The position numbers were made by a program, and so were the translations under genes. DNA of 64,000 bases. It comes from Blautia hominis. GTDB lineage: Bacteria > Bacillota > Clostridia > Lachnospirales > Lachnospiraceae. The notes beneath the pieces were generated by a model. That model saw only the letters and a program-made list of their open reading frames with translations. It searched no databases and had not been told where the DNA came from. Positions within the stretch are counted from its first letter, which is position 1. Every line of letters begins with the position of its first letter. The DNA lies in contig NQOF01000004.1 in NCBI GenBank assembly GCA_002270465.1, positions 124,001 through 188,000 on the forward strand, read 5' to 3'. This document shows positions 37,501 through 46,487 of this stretch, in pieces.

Positions 37501-37698
37501 GGTTTCGAGGTAATGGATAAAATCAGAATCTCCCTTACAGGAAACCAGGTGATTGAGGGCATCTTCCGCGCTCATGAGGCAGACATCAAGGCAGAAGTAC
37601 TGGCAGAAGACGTCAACTACAATGAAGTAAGCGGCTATACAAAGGATTGGAAGATCAATTCTGAAAGCGTGACATTAGGTGTGGAGAAGATTTCATAA
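34582..37698 (+). CDS. ileS: Isoleucyl-tRNA synthetase, type 2 (eukaryote-like)
   Basis: Class I synthetase charging tRNA-Ile, 1038 residues. HIGH at 55-58 (GKPHIGHVL), KMSKS at 589-593, CP1 editing domain with WTTTPWTLPSN and GTGVVHIAPAFGEDD, and the WFDSGSMPFAQ stretch. Length above 1000 residues, the sequence GWDTHGLPVELEVEKMLG and a C-terminal domain without the bacterial zinc finger point to the type 2 group. Enzymes of this group are known to be less sensitive to mupirocin. Controlled by the T-box upstream. Confidence 0.97.
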   Translation: MYQKVPTNMNFVEREKNIEKFWEDNEIFKKSMEHRKEGETYTFYDGPPTANGKPHIGHVLTRVIKDMIPRYRTMKGCMVPRKAGWDTHGLPVELEVEKMLGLDGKEQIEEYGLEPFINHCKESVWKYKGMWEDFSGTVGFWADMDNPYVTYHDDFIESEWWALKQIWDKGLLYKGYKIVPYCPRCGTPLSSHEVAQGYKDVKERSAIARFKVKDEDAYILAWTTTPWTLPSNVALCVNPNETYVKVKSGEYTYYMAEALLDKVLGEENYQILEHYTGKDLEYKEYEPLFPFVELKKKAYYVTCDTYVTLTDGTGVVHIAPAFGEDDSKVGRAYDLPFLQLVDEKGEMTKETPWAGTFCKKADKKVLVDLEKRGLLFDAPVFEHSYPHCWRCDTPLIYYARESWFIKMTAVKEDLIRNNNTINWIPESIGKGRFGDWLENVQDWGISRNRYWGTPLNVWECECGHMHSIGSKEELKEMSDNCPDDIELHRPYIDNVTIRCPKCGKEMHRVPEVIDCWFDSGSMPFAQHHYPFENKDLFEQQFPADFISEAVDQTRGWFYSLLAISTLIFNKAPFKNVIVLGHVQDENGQKMSKSKGNAVDPFEALDTYGADAIRWYFYVNSAPWLPNRFHGKAVQEGQRKFMGTLWNTYAFFVLYANIDNFDATKYKLEYDKLPVMDKWLLSKLNTLVKTVDDNLANYRIPETARALQDFVDEMSNWYVRRSRERFWAKGMEQDKINAYMTLYTALVTVAKAAAPMIPFMTEDIYQNLVRSIDKDAPESIHLCDFPESNEAWIDEKLEADMENLLEIVVMGRACRNAANIKNRQPIGKMFVKAAFQLSDFYQEIIEDELNVKKMSFTDDVRDFTSYSFKPQLKTVGPKYGKHLNSIRAALSAIDGNAAMDELKAGGELKLDIDGQEIVLLESDLLIDTAQMEGYVSESDNDITVVLDTNLTPELIEEGFVREIISKVQTMRKEAGFEVMDKIRISLTGNQVIEGIFRAHEADIKAEVLAEDVNYNEVSGYTKDWKINSESVTLGVEKIS

Positions 37699-37736
37699 GA
37701 AATCATCCCCGCCGGTCAGTTCCGGAGGAGGAGAAA

Positions 37737-40199
37737 ATGTTAGATAATCATTTCAAAAAAGAAGAATTTAAAAAAAGCGTCAAAGAGAATGTAAAGATGC
37801 TTTACAGAAAGACCATTGAGGAGGCAAGCCAGGAGCAGATTTTCCAGGCAGTTTCCCTTGCAGTCAAAGACGTTATCATTGACAACTGGTTATTGACACA
37901 AAAACAGTATGAGAAGGATGACCCGAAGATCGTATACTACCTGTCCATGGAGTTTCTTATGGGCCGTGCGCTGGGCAACAACCTGATCAATCTGTGCGCA
38001 TACAATGAAGTGAAAGAAGCTCTGGATGAACTGGGCTTTGACTTAAATGTGATTGAAGACCAGGAGCCGGACCCGGCTCTTGGAAACGGCGGTCTGGGAA
38101 GACTGGCAGCATGTTTCCTGGATTCCCTGGCAACCCTTGGATACTGTGCTTACGGCTGCGGCATCCGTTACCATTATGGTCTGTTCAAACAGAAGATCGA
38201 GAACGGATTCCAGGTGGAAGTACCGGATAACTGGCTGAAAGACGGCTATCCATTCGAGCTTCGCCGTCCGGAATACGCCAAAGAAGTAAAATTCGGCGGC
38301 TATGTGAAAGTAGAATATGACCCTGCTACAGGCAGAAACAATTTCGTACAGGAGGGATACCAGTCTGTGCTGGCTATTCCTTACGATATGCCAATCGTGG
38401 GATATAACAACAAGATTGTCAATACCCTGAGGATCTGGGATGCACAGGCTATCAGTGAGTTCCAGCTTGACTTGTTTGACAAAGGTGATTACAGAAAAGC
38501 AGTTGAGCAGGAGAACCTTGCCAAGAATATCTGCGACGTTCTTTACCCAAATGACAACCATTATGCCGGCAAAGAGCTGCGTCTGAAACAGCAGTATTTC
38601 TTCATCTCAGCTAGTATCCAGGCTGCTATTGAGAAATTCAAAAAATCTCACAGCGACCTGCATGACCTGCCCAAGAAAGTCACCTTCCAGTTAAATGATA
38701 CGCATCCGACCATGACGGTTGCAGAGCTGATGCGTATCCTTCTGGACGAGGAAGGCATGACCTGGGAGGAGGCATGGGAGATCACAACCCATACCTGTGC
38801 CTACACCAACCACACCATTATGGCAGAAGCCCTGGAAAAATGGCCCATTGAGCTGTTCTCCAAACTGCTTCCCCGTATTTATCAGATCATTGAGGAGATC
38901 AACCGCAGATTTATCCAGGAGATCAACAACAAATATCCGGGAAATCAGGAGAAGGTCCGCAAAATGGCCATCATCTATGACGGCCAGGTGAAGATGGCAC
39001 ACCTTGCTATCGCAGGCGGATACTCTGTAAACGGTGTAGCAAGGCTGCATACGGAAATCCTGAAAAAACAGGAATTAAAAGATTTCTATGAGATGTATCC
39101 CAACAAATTCAATAATAAGACCAACGGTATCACCCAGAGACGTTTCCTGCTCCATGGCAACCCGCTGCTGGCAGACTGGGTGACAGACCATATCGGAGAC
39201 GGTTGGATCACCGACCTGGCACAGCTTTCCAAGCTGAAAGTATACGCAGATGACAAGAGGGCACAGCAGGAGTTCATGAACATTAAATATCAGAACAAAG
39301 TGCGCCTTGCAAAATACATCATGGAGAACAACGGCATTGAGGTTGACCCACGTTCCATTTTTGATGTACAGGTAAAACGTCTGCATGAGTACAAACGCCA
39401 GCTGATGAATATTCTGCATGTTATGTATCTGTACAACCAGATCAAAGAGCATCCGGAAATGGATTTCTATCCGAGGACCTTTATTTTCGGCGCAAAAGCC
39501 GCTGCAGGATATGTGCGCGCAAAACTGACCATCAAGTTGATCAATGCGGTTGCAGATGTGGTGAACAACGATAAATCCATCAACGGCAAACTGAAAGTCG
39601 TATTTATTGAGAACTACCGTGTATCCAATGCGGAGATGATCTTTGCGGCAGCAGATGTATCTGAGCAGATCTCTACTGCAAGTAAAGAGGCATCCGGAAC
39701 CGGTAACATGAAGTTCATGCTGAACGGAGCCGTTACCATCGGTACTATGGACGGTGCCAACGTGGAGATCGTGGAGGAAGTAGGCCAGGAGAATGCATTT
39801 ATCTTCGGTCTGTCCTCAGATGAAGTCATCAACTATGAGAACCACGGCGGATACGATCCTATGCAGTATTTCAACAACGACCCGGATATCCGTAATGTGC
39901 TCATGCAGCTCATCAACGGAACTTACTCTAACGGTGACTTTGAATTGTTCCGTGACATCTACGATTCCCTGCTCAACACCAAGAGCAGTGACCGGGCAGA
40001 TACTTACTTCATCCTGGCTGACTTCAAAGCCTACGCTGAGGCACAGAAACGTGTGGAGGCGGCTTACAAGGATGAAGCCGGCTGGGCTAAGAAAGCGCTG
40101 CTGAACACAGCATGCTCCGGTAAATTCACATCTGACAGAACGATCCAGCAGTATGTGGATGAAATCTGGCATCTGGATAAGGTTACGATCGAGAACTGA
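37737..40199 (+). CDS. glgP: Glycogen/maltodextrin phosphorylase
   Basis: GT35 phosphorylase that releases glucose 1-phosphate from alpha-1,4-glucans, cytoplasmic. 820 residues, normal length. GNGGLGRLAACFLDS near residue 115, LNDTHPTMTV near 320, and the pyridoxal-phosphate Lys659 in GTGNMKFMLNG. GGAGGAGGAG precedes the ATG. Only 38 bp follow ileS, so some transcription may run on from it, yet the functions are unrelated. No other glycogen genes are in the window. Confidence 0.97.
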   Translation: MLDNHFKKEEFKKSVKENVKMLYRKTIEEASQEQIFQAVSLAVKDVIIDNWLLTQKQYEKDDPKIVYYLSMEFLMGRALGNNLINLCAYNEVKEALDELGFDLNVIEDQEPDPALGNGGLGRLAACFLDSLATLGYCAYGCGIRYHYGLFKQKIENGFQVEVPDNWLKDGYPFELRRPEYAKEVKFGGYVKVEYDPATGRNNFVQEGYQSVLAIPYDMPIVGYNNKIVNTLRIWDAQAISEFQLDLFDKGDYRKAVEQENLAKNICDVLYPNDNHYAGKELRLKQQYFFISASIQAAIEKFKKSHSDLHDLPKKVTFQLNDTHPTMTVAELMRILLDEEGMTWEEAWEITTHTCAYTNHTIMAEALEKWPIELFSKLLPRIYQIIEEINRRFIQEINNKYPGNQEKVRKMAIIYDGQVKMAHLAIAGGYSVNGVARLHTEILKKQELKDFYEMYPNKFNNKTNGITQRRFLLHGNPLLADWVTDHIGDGWITDLAQLSKLKVYADDKRAQQEFMNIKYQNKVRLAKYIMENNGIEVDPRSIFDVQVKRLHEYKRQLMNILHVMYLYNQIKEHPEMDFYPRTFIFGAKAAAGYVRAKLTIKLINAVADVVNNDKSINGKLKVVFIENYRVSNAEMIFAAADVSEQISTASKEASGTGNMKFMLNGAVTIGTMDGANVEIVEEVGQENAFIFGLSSDEVINYENHGGYDPMQYFNNDPDIRNVLMQLINGTYSNGDFELFRDIYDSLLNTKSSDRADTYFILADFKAYAEAQKRVEAAYKDEAGWAKKALLNTACSGKFTSDRTIQQYVDEIWHLDKVTIEN

Positions 40200-40304
40200 A
40201 TATATCCGGTAAAATAAGGATAAAAGGCAGGGCCGCGGAGGCAGACAGAGAATGTTTGCTGCTGCGGCCCGTGATCGTTTTATGACGTGCAGGCAATCAT
40301 TTAC

Positions 40305-40334
40305 TTTGACATCCTTTTTCGTCTATGGTACACT
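40305..40334 (+). promoter_or_regulatory. Promoter upstream of the TPR/P-loop gene
   Basis: TTGACA (40305-40310), an 18-bp spacer and TACACT (40329-40334). A weak GC-rich hairpin near 40230-40270 (GGGCCGC against GCGGCCC) may terminate glgP transcription before it. Confidence 0.65.
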
Positions 40335-40420
40335 GAAAATAATTATGGAGAAATATACCCTACCGTAATATGTCTGAAGACTACTCAAAATTGAAGAATA
40401 TACTAACAGAGGTGAAAACA

Positions 40421-43294
40421 GTGGACAAGAACGAATACCGTGCCAAACTGGACGTGATCAACGATCTGGTTGACAGGCAGGACTATAAGGGGGCTCTGGA
40501 GATTGTCGATACGATTGACTGGCGCAGGGTGCGAAGTGCAAGGACACTCTGTATGGTCGGTGAGATTTATGAGGCAAATAAACGGTATGAAGACAGCCGC
40601 AGGCTTCTCATACTGGCGCATCAGAGGGCTCCTATAGGAAAAACAGTAATATACCGGCTGGTTGAGCTGGCAATTAAGATGGGGAATTTTGATGAAGCGG
40701 TGGATTATTACAATCAGTTTGCGGAAATATCCCCCAATGATAACTCGCGCTACATATTAAAGTACAAAATTTACAGAGGAAGGCGTTCTCCCATCCAGGA
40801 GCAGATCGCGATTCTGGAAGAGTATAAAGGACGTGAATATACAGAGCGCTGGTCCTACGAACTGGCAAGGCTCTATGCCAAGGCAGGTATGAAGGACAAA
40901 TGTGTGGAAGAGTGTGATGACCTGATCCTCTGGTTCAGTGAAGGGAAATACGTGGTAAAGGCCATGGAGCTGAAGATGAAATATGCTCCTCTTTCTCCCA
41001 GCCAGGAGGAAAAATACAGGAACCGTTACGTGGAACCATCACCGGAGAGCGCTGCGGCAGCCGCGGCGGCCACGATCACTGCAGCCACACAGGCGGCGTC
41101 AAAGCTTGTCAGTCAGTCCGTCGGCGCAGGCGTGTCGGAACAAATTACAGATGAAATGCCCCATATCGAGTCAGTCCGTTCCAGGGCAACCGGAAAGGCA
41201 CCGGAGGAAGTATCCGTATTTTCACCGATTCTTGAGACTACAGGGGTTTTACAGGATAAAATCGCCAAGGGCATCCGGGATGTATTCTCCGGAGGGCCGA
41301 AGGAAGAGGAAGAGACCCAAGCCGAGGCGCAGGAGACAGCAGATTCCGCTGCTGAAGATACCCAGGACTACAGCATGGAGGATGACACTGAGGATTACGT
41401 GGTGAAGGAACTGGAACCGGACAAACCCGCATCCGGAAGCATCGCAGCCGCAGCCATAAGGCAGCCCGCAGCAAGGCCGGTTGAGGCGCCAAAGCCTCAG
41501 GCAGCACAGGCCGCCGCTGAACCTGCACCGGAGGTGGATTTGGATGCCATTCTAGCTGAGACAGCCGGAGAGCTGGCCCAGGCCGTTGCCAAGGTTTCCG
41601 GTGGAGTGACACCGATCAGCGGAGCCGAAACAATAGCGGCAGAGAATACGCCGTCAGAAGCGGAGAACAAAGCCGCTGTATCAGAAGGTACGCCGTCAGT
41701 GGTGGAAGCGGGAGCTGTTGCACCAGAAGGTACGTCGTCGGTGGCGGAAGCGGGAGCCGCTGTATCAGAAGATACGCCGTCAGTGGCGGAAGCCGCTGCA
41801 TCAGAAGGTATGCCGTCAGTGATGGAAGCGGGAGCCGCTGCATCAGAAGGTATGCCGTCAATGGCGGAAGCGGGAGCCGCTGCATCAGAAGGTATACCGT
41901 CAGTAGCGGAAGCGGGAGCTGTTGTACCGGCAGGATCTGCTGTGCAGGCCGCTGCAGCGAAAGAAGTCGGTGATACAGAAACAGTCACGGTCGGAAGTGA
42001 TGATGCGGTTATAGCCGCAGCCGGCAGCATGGAACCTCAGACAATATACCAGCCTGACCGGGAACCACAGCCGCTTTCGGAAGCTGCTGAAGAAGCCGTC
42101 AAAGAATATACAGTCGGTGCCCGGCCGTCTGTTTCTGAGAAAGAGGAGAGATACACACAGGCGGAGGAATCGCCTCAGGAATATGCACAGCCGGTTTCCG
42201 GGGAAGCGGCAGAGGAGGAATTCCTGCAGCAGCCTTCCATGGAAGCTATCATGGCAGAGGCTGCCATAACCACAGAACCGGACAACCTGGACGGCAGAAC
42301 CATCGAGATACCTGTGGAAGAGGTGCGGGCGGGCCTTGGCGGAATGACCATTGACCTTCAAAAGGCACTGGAATCAGCCGTAACGGAACCGGAAAGCCCC
42401 GTACAGTCTGAAGACTTTGCAGAGTCCGACGAGTCAGAGAATGAATATATGCACACGGTTGCCGAGGATAAGCGTATGCCCGCAGAGGCGTCCATGTCTC
42501 CTGCGGGAACAGCCACGGCATCCATTCTGAGACATCACCTTACCCCGGAGGAACAGAAACGTCTCTTCACCTATTTTGCTCCGATACCCGGGCTGACCCA
42601 GCAGATTACTGAAGCCCTTGACATTGCCCAGGAATCGGCGTGTGAGAGGACATCAAAATCCGGAAATATAGTTATTACAGGCCGTGAAGGCGCAGGCAAA
42701 ACCCGCTTGTCCGAAGGCCTCATAAAAGCCATTTGCAAGGAACGTCACATGGAAGGTGCCAAGATCGCCTATCTGGATGCAGAGAAGATGAACGCAAAAG
42801 ACCCGGCCTATGTGGTTGACAAGCTTGCAGGCGGATTCCTGGTGGTAGAGAACGCTTCATCCCTGAAGGAAGATGTAATAGAAAAACTCTCCAAGGCAAT
42901 GGAGTTCAGGACGAACCGTCTGACTGTTATTCTGGAAGACTTAAAACCCGGCATTCAGAGCCTGGAAAAGACATATCCTGACTTTATGGAAAAATTCGAT
43001 TCCCGTGTGGTCATTCCGGTCTTCACCAATGACGAGCTGGTATCCTTTGCTAAGACATACTCCAAAGAGATGGGATATAAGATTGATGACATGGCTGTTC
43101 TGGCCCTGTATACCCTGATCGGCGACAACCAGGATGAAGACGATCCCGTATCTGTGGGACAGGTAAAAGAGATGATGGACAACGCCATCAAGCGCGCCTC
43201 CAGAGGCGGAAGACGCCCGGGCAAGAAAGTGGCAAAGCGCCATTTGGATGAGAGCGGACGCATTATGCTTTACGAAAAAGACTTTGATGTATAA
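40421..43294 (+). CDS. TPR-like protein with Ala/Glu-rich repeats and a C-terminal P-loop ATPase domain
   Basis: Large protein of about 957 residues and unknown function. The start is probably GTG at 40421 (AGAGGTGA upstream); an ATG at 40370 would add 17 residues but has no ribosome-binding site. Residues 1-200 are helical TPR-like repeats (KGALEIVDTIDW, YEDSRRLLILAHQRAP, NFDEAVDYYNQFAEISP). A long low-complexity Ala/Glu/Pro middle region contains 14-residue repeats around 41650-41935. The last 260 residues hold an AAA-like domain with Walker A GREGAGKT (about 42679-42702) and a Walker B position reading FLVVENA, where the usual Asp-Glu is replaced, so hydrolysis may be weak. No signal peptide or membrane segment. 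Possibly a cytoplasmic scaffold. Confidence 0.8.
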   Translation: MDKNEYRAKLDVINDLVDRQDYKGALEIVDTIDWRRVRSARTLCMVGEIYEANKRYEDSRRLLILAHQRAPIGKTVIYRLVELAIKMGNFDEAVDYYNQFAEISPNDNSRYILKYKIYRGRRSPIQEQIAILEEYKGREYTERWSYELARLYAKAGMKDKCVEECDDLILWFSEGKYVVKAMELKMKYAPLSPSQEEKYRNRYVEPSPESAAAAAAATITAATQAASKLVSQSVGAGVSEQITDEMPHIESVRSRATGKAPEEVSVFSPILETTGVLQDKIAKGIRDVFSGGPKEEEETQAEAQETADSAAEDTQDYSMEDDTEDYVVKELEPDKPASGSIAAAAIRQPAARPVEAPKPQAAQAAAEPAPEVDLDAILAETAGELAQAVAKVSGGVTPISGAETIAAENTPSEAENKAAVSEGTPSVVEAGAVAPEGTSSVAEAGAAVSEDTPSVAEAAASEGMPSVMEAGAAASEGMPSMAEAGAAASEGIPSVAEAGAVVPAGSAVQAAAAKEVGDTETVTVGSDDAVIAAAGSMEPQTIYQPDREPQPLSEAAEEAVKEYTVGARPSVSEKEERYTQAEESPQEYAQPVSGEAAEEEFLQQPSMEAIMAEAAITTEPDNLDGRTIEIPVEEVRAGLGGMTIDLQKALESAVTEPESPVQSEDFAESDESENEYMHTVAEDKRMPAEASMSPAGTATASILRHHLTPEEQKRLFTYFAPIPGLTQQITEALDIAQESACERTSKSGNIVITGREGAGKTRLSEGLIKAICKERHMEGAKIAYLDAEKMNAKDPAYVVDKLAGGFLVVENASSLKEDVIEKLSKAMEFRTNRLTVILEDLKPGIQSLEKTYPDFMEKFDSRVVIPVFTNDELVSFAKTYSKEMGYKIDDMAVLALYTLIGDNQDEDDPVSVGQVKEMMDNAIKRASRGGRRPGKKVAKRHLDESGRIMLYEKDFDV
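41650..41935 (+). repeat. In-frame 42-bp tandem repeat coding for PSVAEAGAAxSEGx
   Basis: About seven consecutive units of 14 residues (one of 12), variants of TPSVAEAGAAVSEG, lie inside the TPR/P-loop gene. Unit DNA such as CCGTCA.TGGCGGAAGCGGGAGC recurs every 42 bp. Repeats in multiples of three keep the frame, so copy number can vary without breaking the protein. Confidence 0.8.
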
Positions 43295-43300
43295 AAATAT

Positions 43301-43328
43301 CCCCGGCAGGCGCATATGCCTGCCGGGG
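43301..43328 (+). terminator. GC-rich hairpin between the P-loop gene and ksgA
   Basis: CCCCGGCAGGC (43301-43311) pairs perfectly with GCCTGCCGGGG (43318-43328). No T run follows, so it may be a weak or factor-assisted terminator, or a structure in the ksgA leader. Confidence 0.55.
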
Positions 43329-43356
43329 AACCTTAATTATGACGGGAGATGAAAAG

Positions 43357-44241
43357 ATGACAGCCCCATATCTGGGAAACCCAAAAGGGACGATTGAGGT
43401 CCTGCAGAAATATGACTTTGTTTTTCAAAAGAAATACGGGCAGAACTTTTTGATCGATACCCATGTACTCGACAAAATAATTGATGCTGCACATATCACG
43501 AAAGAGGACTTTGTGCTGGAGATCGGACCCGGCATCGGAACCATGACCCAGTACCTGGCACAGGCTGCGGGAAAGGTATATGCGGTTGAGATTGACAAGA
43601 CGCTGATCCCCATTCTGGAAGATACACTTCAGGGATTTCCGAATGTGACCATATTAAATGAAGACATTCTGAAAGTCGATATCAAAAAACTGGCAGAGGA
43701 GCACAACGCAGGAAAACCGATCAAAGTTGTAGCGAATCTGCCATATTATATTACCACGCCGATCATCATGGGATTGTTTGAAGGTGATGTGCCCATTGCG
43801 TCTATTACGGTAATGGTACAGAAAGAGGTGGCGGACCGTATGCAGGTAGGACCGGGAACTAAGGACTACGGTGCCCTGTCCCTGGCAGTCCAGTATTATG
43901 CGGACCCCTATATTGTGGCAAATGTACCGCCCAACTGCTTTATGCCCAGACCTAAAGTGGGAAGCGCAGTCATACGCCTGACGCGCCATAAAGAACCTCC
44001 AGTGGATGTTAAAGACGAAAAGCTTATGTTCCGCCTGATTCGTGCGTCCTTTAACCAAAGGCGCAAAACGCTTGCTAACGGACTGAACAATTCCCCTGAA
44101 TTGTCATTTACCAAGGAGAAGATCCAGCGTACCATAGAAGCCTGCGGCTTCCGGGAAGGAATCCGGGGGGAGGCACTGACACTGGCGGATTTTGCACGGC
44201 TAGCCAACGCGCTTGCTGATACCGGAGATGCGTATCCGTAA
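43357..44241 (+). CDS. rsmA: 16S rRNA (adenine-N6,N6) dimethyltransferase
   Basis: KsgA/RsmA methylates the two adjacent adenines at the 3' end of 16S rRNA during 30S maturation. 294 residues from ATG 43357 (GGGAG upstream; ATG 43339 is a weaker option). The SAM-binding loop is VLEIGPGIGTMTQYL, the catalytic motif NLPYYITTPI, and the C-terminal RNA-binding part FNQRRKTLANGL. Convergent with the HD hydrolase gene, with only 10 bp between stops and no visible terminator. Confidence 0.96.
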   Translation: MTAPYLGNPKGTIEVLQKYDFVFQKKYGQNFLIDTHVLDKIIDAAHITKEDFVLEIGPGIGTMTQYLAQAAGKVYAVEIDKTLIPILEDTLQGFPNVTILNEDILKVDIKKLAEEHNAGKPIKVVANLPYYITTPIIMGLFEGDVPIASITVMVQKEVADRMQVGPGTKDYGALSLAVQYYADPYIVANVPPNCFMPRPKVGSAVIRLTRHKEPPVDVKDEKLMFRLIRASFNQRRKTLANGLNNSPELSFTKEKIQRTIEACGFREGIRGEALTLADFARLANALADTGDAYP

Positions 44242-44251
44242 TGAGAAAGGA

Positions 44252-44917
44252 TCAGCAGATTTTATTGCCATTTGCCATCAGCTTAAATTTCATGCCCAGC
44301 ATTTCCGAGGCCCGCTTACACATGAGCATACGCTGCATGAAAATTTCAAAATAGTCCATAATGGAACAAATCTCTTCATCCAGTTCAATATTGAGCTGGA
44401 TGATTTTTTTGTCCATCTGAATGGAGAGGGTGGAGGAAATGGCGGCATAATTGACTCTGTCGTGTTTATCAAAGTTTTCCCTGATGGGATTGCGCACCCG
44501 GTTGCGGCGCACATCCGTTTTATCCGCCAGGATGACAGCAGCGGATACCGGATCCACGGCACTTCCGCTTCCCTCATCGTGCTGCCCAATGGCGCTTATG
44601 ATCACGGCCGTATCCCTGGGAGAAAGCTTATATTTTTGAAGGATCTGCATAGCCATCAGTGCGCCGCTGTGGGCATGGTCGTTTCGGTTGATGCAGTTGC
44701 CTACATCGTGGAGAAGTCCCGCTACTTTTGCAAGCTCTGTTTCCCGTTTTCCATAGCCGAGCTTTTTCAGTATCTTTCCTGCTGTCTCAGCAACCTTAAT
44801 GGCGTGCCTGCAGGAGTGCTCCGTGAAGCCCAGGACCCCAAGGCTGTGGTTGCCCTGTTCCATATACGCTTTCACTTCCTCTGAGTTCTTCAGTTCTTTA
44901 TAAATACTTTCATTCAT
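44252..44917 (-). CDS. HD-domain phosphohydrolase
   Basis: 221-residue protein with the HD metal-binding pattern: His in EHSCRHAIKVAE, His-Asp in LLHDVGN, further His in DHAHSGALMAM and Asp in LADKTDVRRNR. Such proteins hydrolyse nucleotides or other phosphoesters; the substrate here is unknown. It begins 9 bp after the PhoH gene, likely in one transcript with it. Confidence 0.88.
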   Translation of the reverse strand: MNESIYKELKNSEEVKAYMEQGNHSLGVLGFTEHSCRHAIKVAETAGKILKKLGYGKRETELAKVAGLLHDVGNCINRNDHAHSGALMAMQILQKYKLSPRDTAVIISAIGQHDEGSGSAVDPVSAAVILADKTDVRRNRVRNPIRENFDKHDRVNYAAISSTLSIQMDKKIIQLNIELDEEICSIMDYFEIFMQRMLMCKRASEMLGMKFKLMANGNKIC

Positions 44918-44926
44918 ATTCTTTGT

Positions 44927-46297
44927 TTACAGCCTTCTGACAGCGTCCATAGCCAGGTCAGAACGTTCGCATTCTTCTGCTGTGAGTGTGACCTGACAGC
45001 AGAGCGGGCTTCCTTTCATATATTCTGATGCATAACAAAGGCCATTGGTCCTCTCGTCCAGAAATGGCCGGTCTATTTGGCCTGGGTCACCAAGCAGGAT
45101 GATCTTAGTTCCCTTTCCGGCCCGGGTGATAATGCCTTTCACCTGATTCGGTGTCATGTTCTGGGCTTCATCTATAATGAGCCAGGTGTTTACAAAGGAG
45201 CGTCCTCTTATGAAATTCAGAGCCTCTGCCTGAATGATCCCTCTCTCAAAAATCTCATCAATCTTACCTTGAAGCTCCGCTTCGTTCTTATACCGTTCCT
45301 CCTCATTGGAGTCAATAAGCTGTTCCAGATTGTCAATGACAGGACGCATGAGCGGAGATATTTTTTCCTGTTCATCGCCGGGGAGGAAGCCGATATCGGA
45401 GTCAAACTGTGCATTGGGGCGGCTGATCAATATGCGGCGGTACTCTTTGGTGGTGCTGTTCAAAACCTTTTCAAGCCCTGCTGCCAGAGAGTAAAAAGTC
45501 TTTGCTGTTCCTGCCATCCCCTTGACGATCACCAGTGGGATTTTATCAGGAGGCATCATAAGAGCTTCCTGAAGAAAATATTGTCCGGCATTTCGCGGTT
45601 CTACTCCGTATGGGCGGCTTTTTTTGTAGGCAAGAGGTACGATCTTTTCCTGACAGACCCTTCCGAGATGCGTCTTTCTCAAAGACTGGTCAGCTTTCAG
45701 CAGTACAAACTGATTCTCCCACAGTTCGGGCGGGAAAGATTTTCCCTGTGCGTCTGTCAGGTATACAGCATCCAGTGGGATTCCCTTCTTTTTAAAAGTC
45801 TTAAAAGTTTCCTCCGGTACAAAACACTCACATCTTCCTGTGTATTGGCCTTCCCTGGATGAAACCTGTTCCTGCAGAAAATCTTCAGCCCGGATGCCCA
45901 GTATCTGTGCCTTCATCCTAAGAAGGATGTCTTTTGTGACTAGTACCACAGGAAGTCTTCCGTCCATAAGGTGTCGGCAGACTTTTAAGATCCGGTTATC
46001 CATTTTGTCATCCGGAAGGCTTTCCGGAAGTTCCACATGGACACAGTTGGCTTCCACCCGCACCGTCCCGCCATTTTTCAGGGGTGAACCTTCCAGAAGG
46101 TTTCCCTGCAGCCGCAGATTCTCCAGGCGTCTTATGGCTTCTCTTGCGTGGGCGCCTTTTTCCCCGTCAGCTTTTTTTAATCCATCCAGCTCCTCCAGAA
46201 CCGCAAGGGGCAGTACAAGCTGGTTATCTTCAAAACAGTCCAGAGCATCCGGTGACTGGATCAGCACATTGGTGTCCAGGACGAATATTTTTTTCAT
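44927..46297 (-). CDS. PIN-PhoH family ATPase/ribonuclease
   Basis: 456-residue fusion. The N-terminal PIN domain (FVLDTNVLI with catalytic Asp, later VLVTKDILLRMKA) is expected to cut RNA. The C-terminal PhoH domain is an ATPase/helicase with Walker A VKGMAGTAKTFYSLAAG, Walker B WLIIDEAQNM, and ILLGDPGQIDRPFLD. Fused PIN-PhoH proteins (YlaK type) are known RNA-unwinding and cutting enzymes. GGAGGG precedes the ATG. Upstream DNA to 46488 has no other gene. Confidence 0.93.
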   Translation of the reverse strand: MKKIFVLDTNVLIQSPDALDCFEDNQLVLPLAVLEELDGLKKADGEKGAHAREAIRRLENLRLQGNLLEGSPLKNGGTVRVEANCVHVELPESLPDDKMDNRILKVCRHLMDGRLPVVLVTKDILLRMKAQILGIRAEDFLQEQVSSREGQYTGRCECFVPEETFKTFKKKGIPLDAVYLTDAQGKSFPPELWENQFVLLKADQSLRKTHLGRVCQEKIVPLAYKKSRPYGVEPRNAGQYFLQEALMMPPDKIPLVIVKGMAGTAKTFYSLAAGLEKVLNSTTKEYRRILISRPNAQFDSDIGFLPGDEQEKISPLMRPVIDNLEQLIDSNEEERYKNEAELQGKIDEIFERGIIQAEALNFIRGRSFVNTWLIIDEAQNMTPNQVKGIITRAGKGTKIILLGDPGQIDRPFLDERTNGLCYASEYMKGSPLCCQVTLTAEECERSDLAMDAVRRL

Positions 46298-46487
46298 ATA
46301 ATAGGTCCCTCCTGTTTTTTCATTTTACATCCCAATCTTACATCTATATAGGAAAGGGTTCTATCCGTCCATTGTTAAATCTGCTGAGAGTTTTTGTAAA
46401 ACAGCGGAACCGGCAGCCGTTTTACAGGCATTTAACCAAGAGCTTACGAAAACAGGATGGATGAAAAGGTAAAAATGCAGTTTAATA

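Noticed and set aside
41640-41940. CRISPR-like periodicity of 42 bp
   Set aside because: The repeats are in frame inside a coding region and encode a regular peptide repeat.
41497-42030. Minus-strand Ala/Ser-rich frame
   Set aside because: Antisense image of the 42-bp repeat tract in the TPR/P-loop gene.
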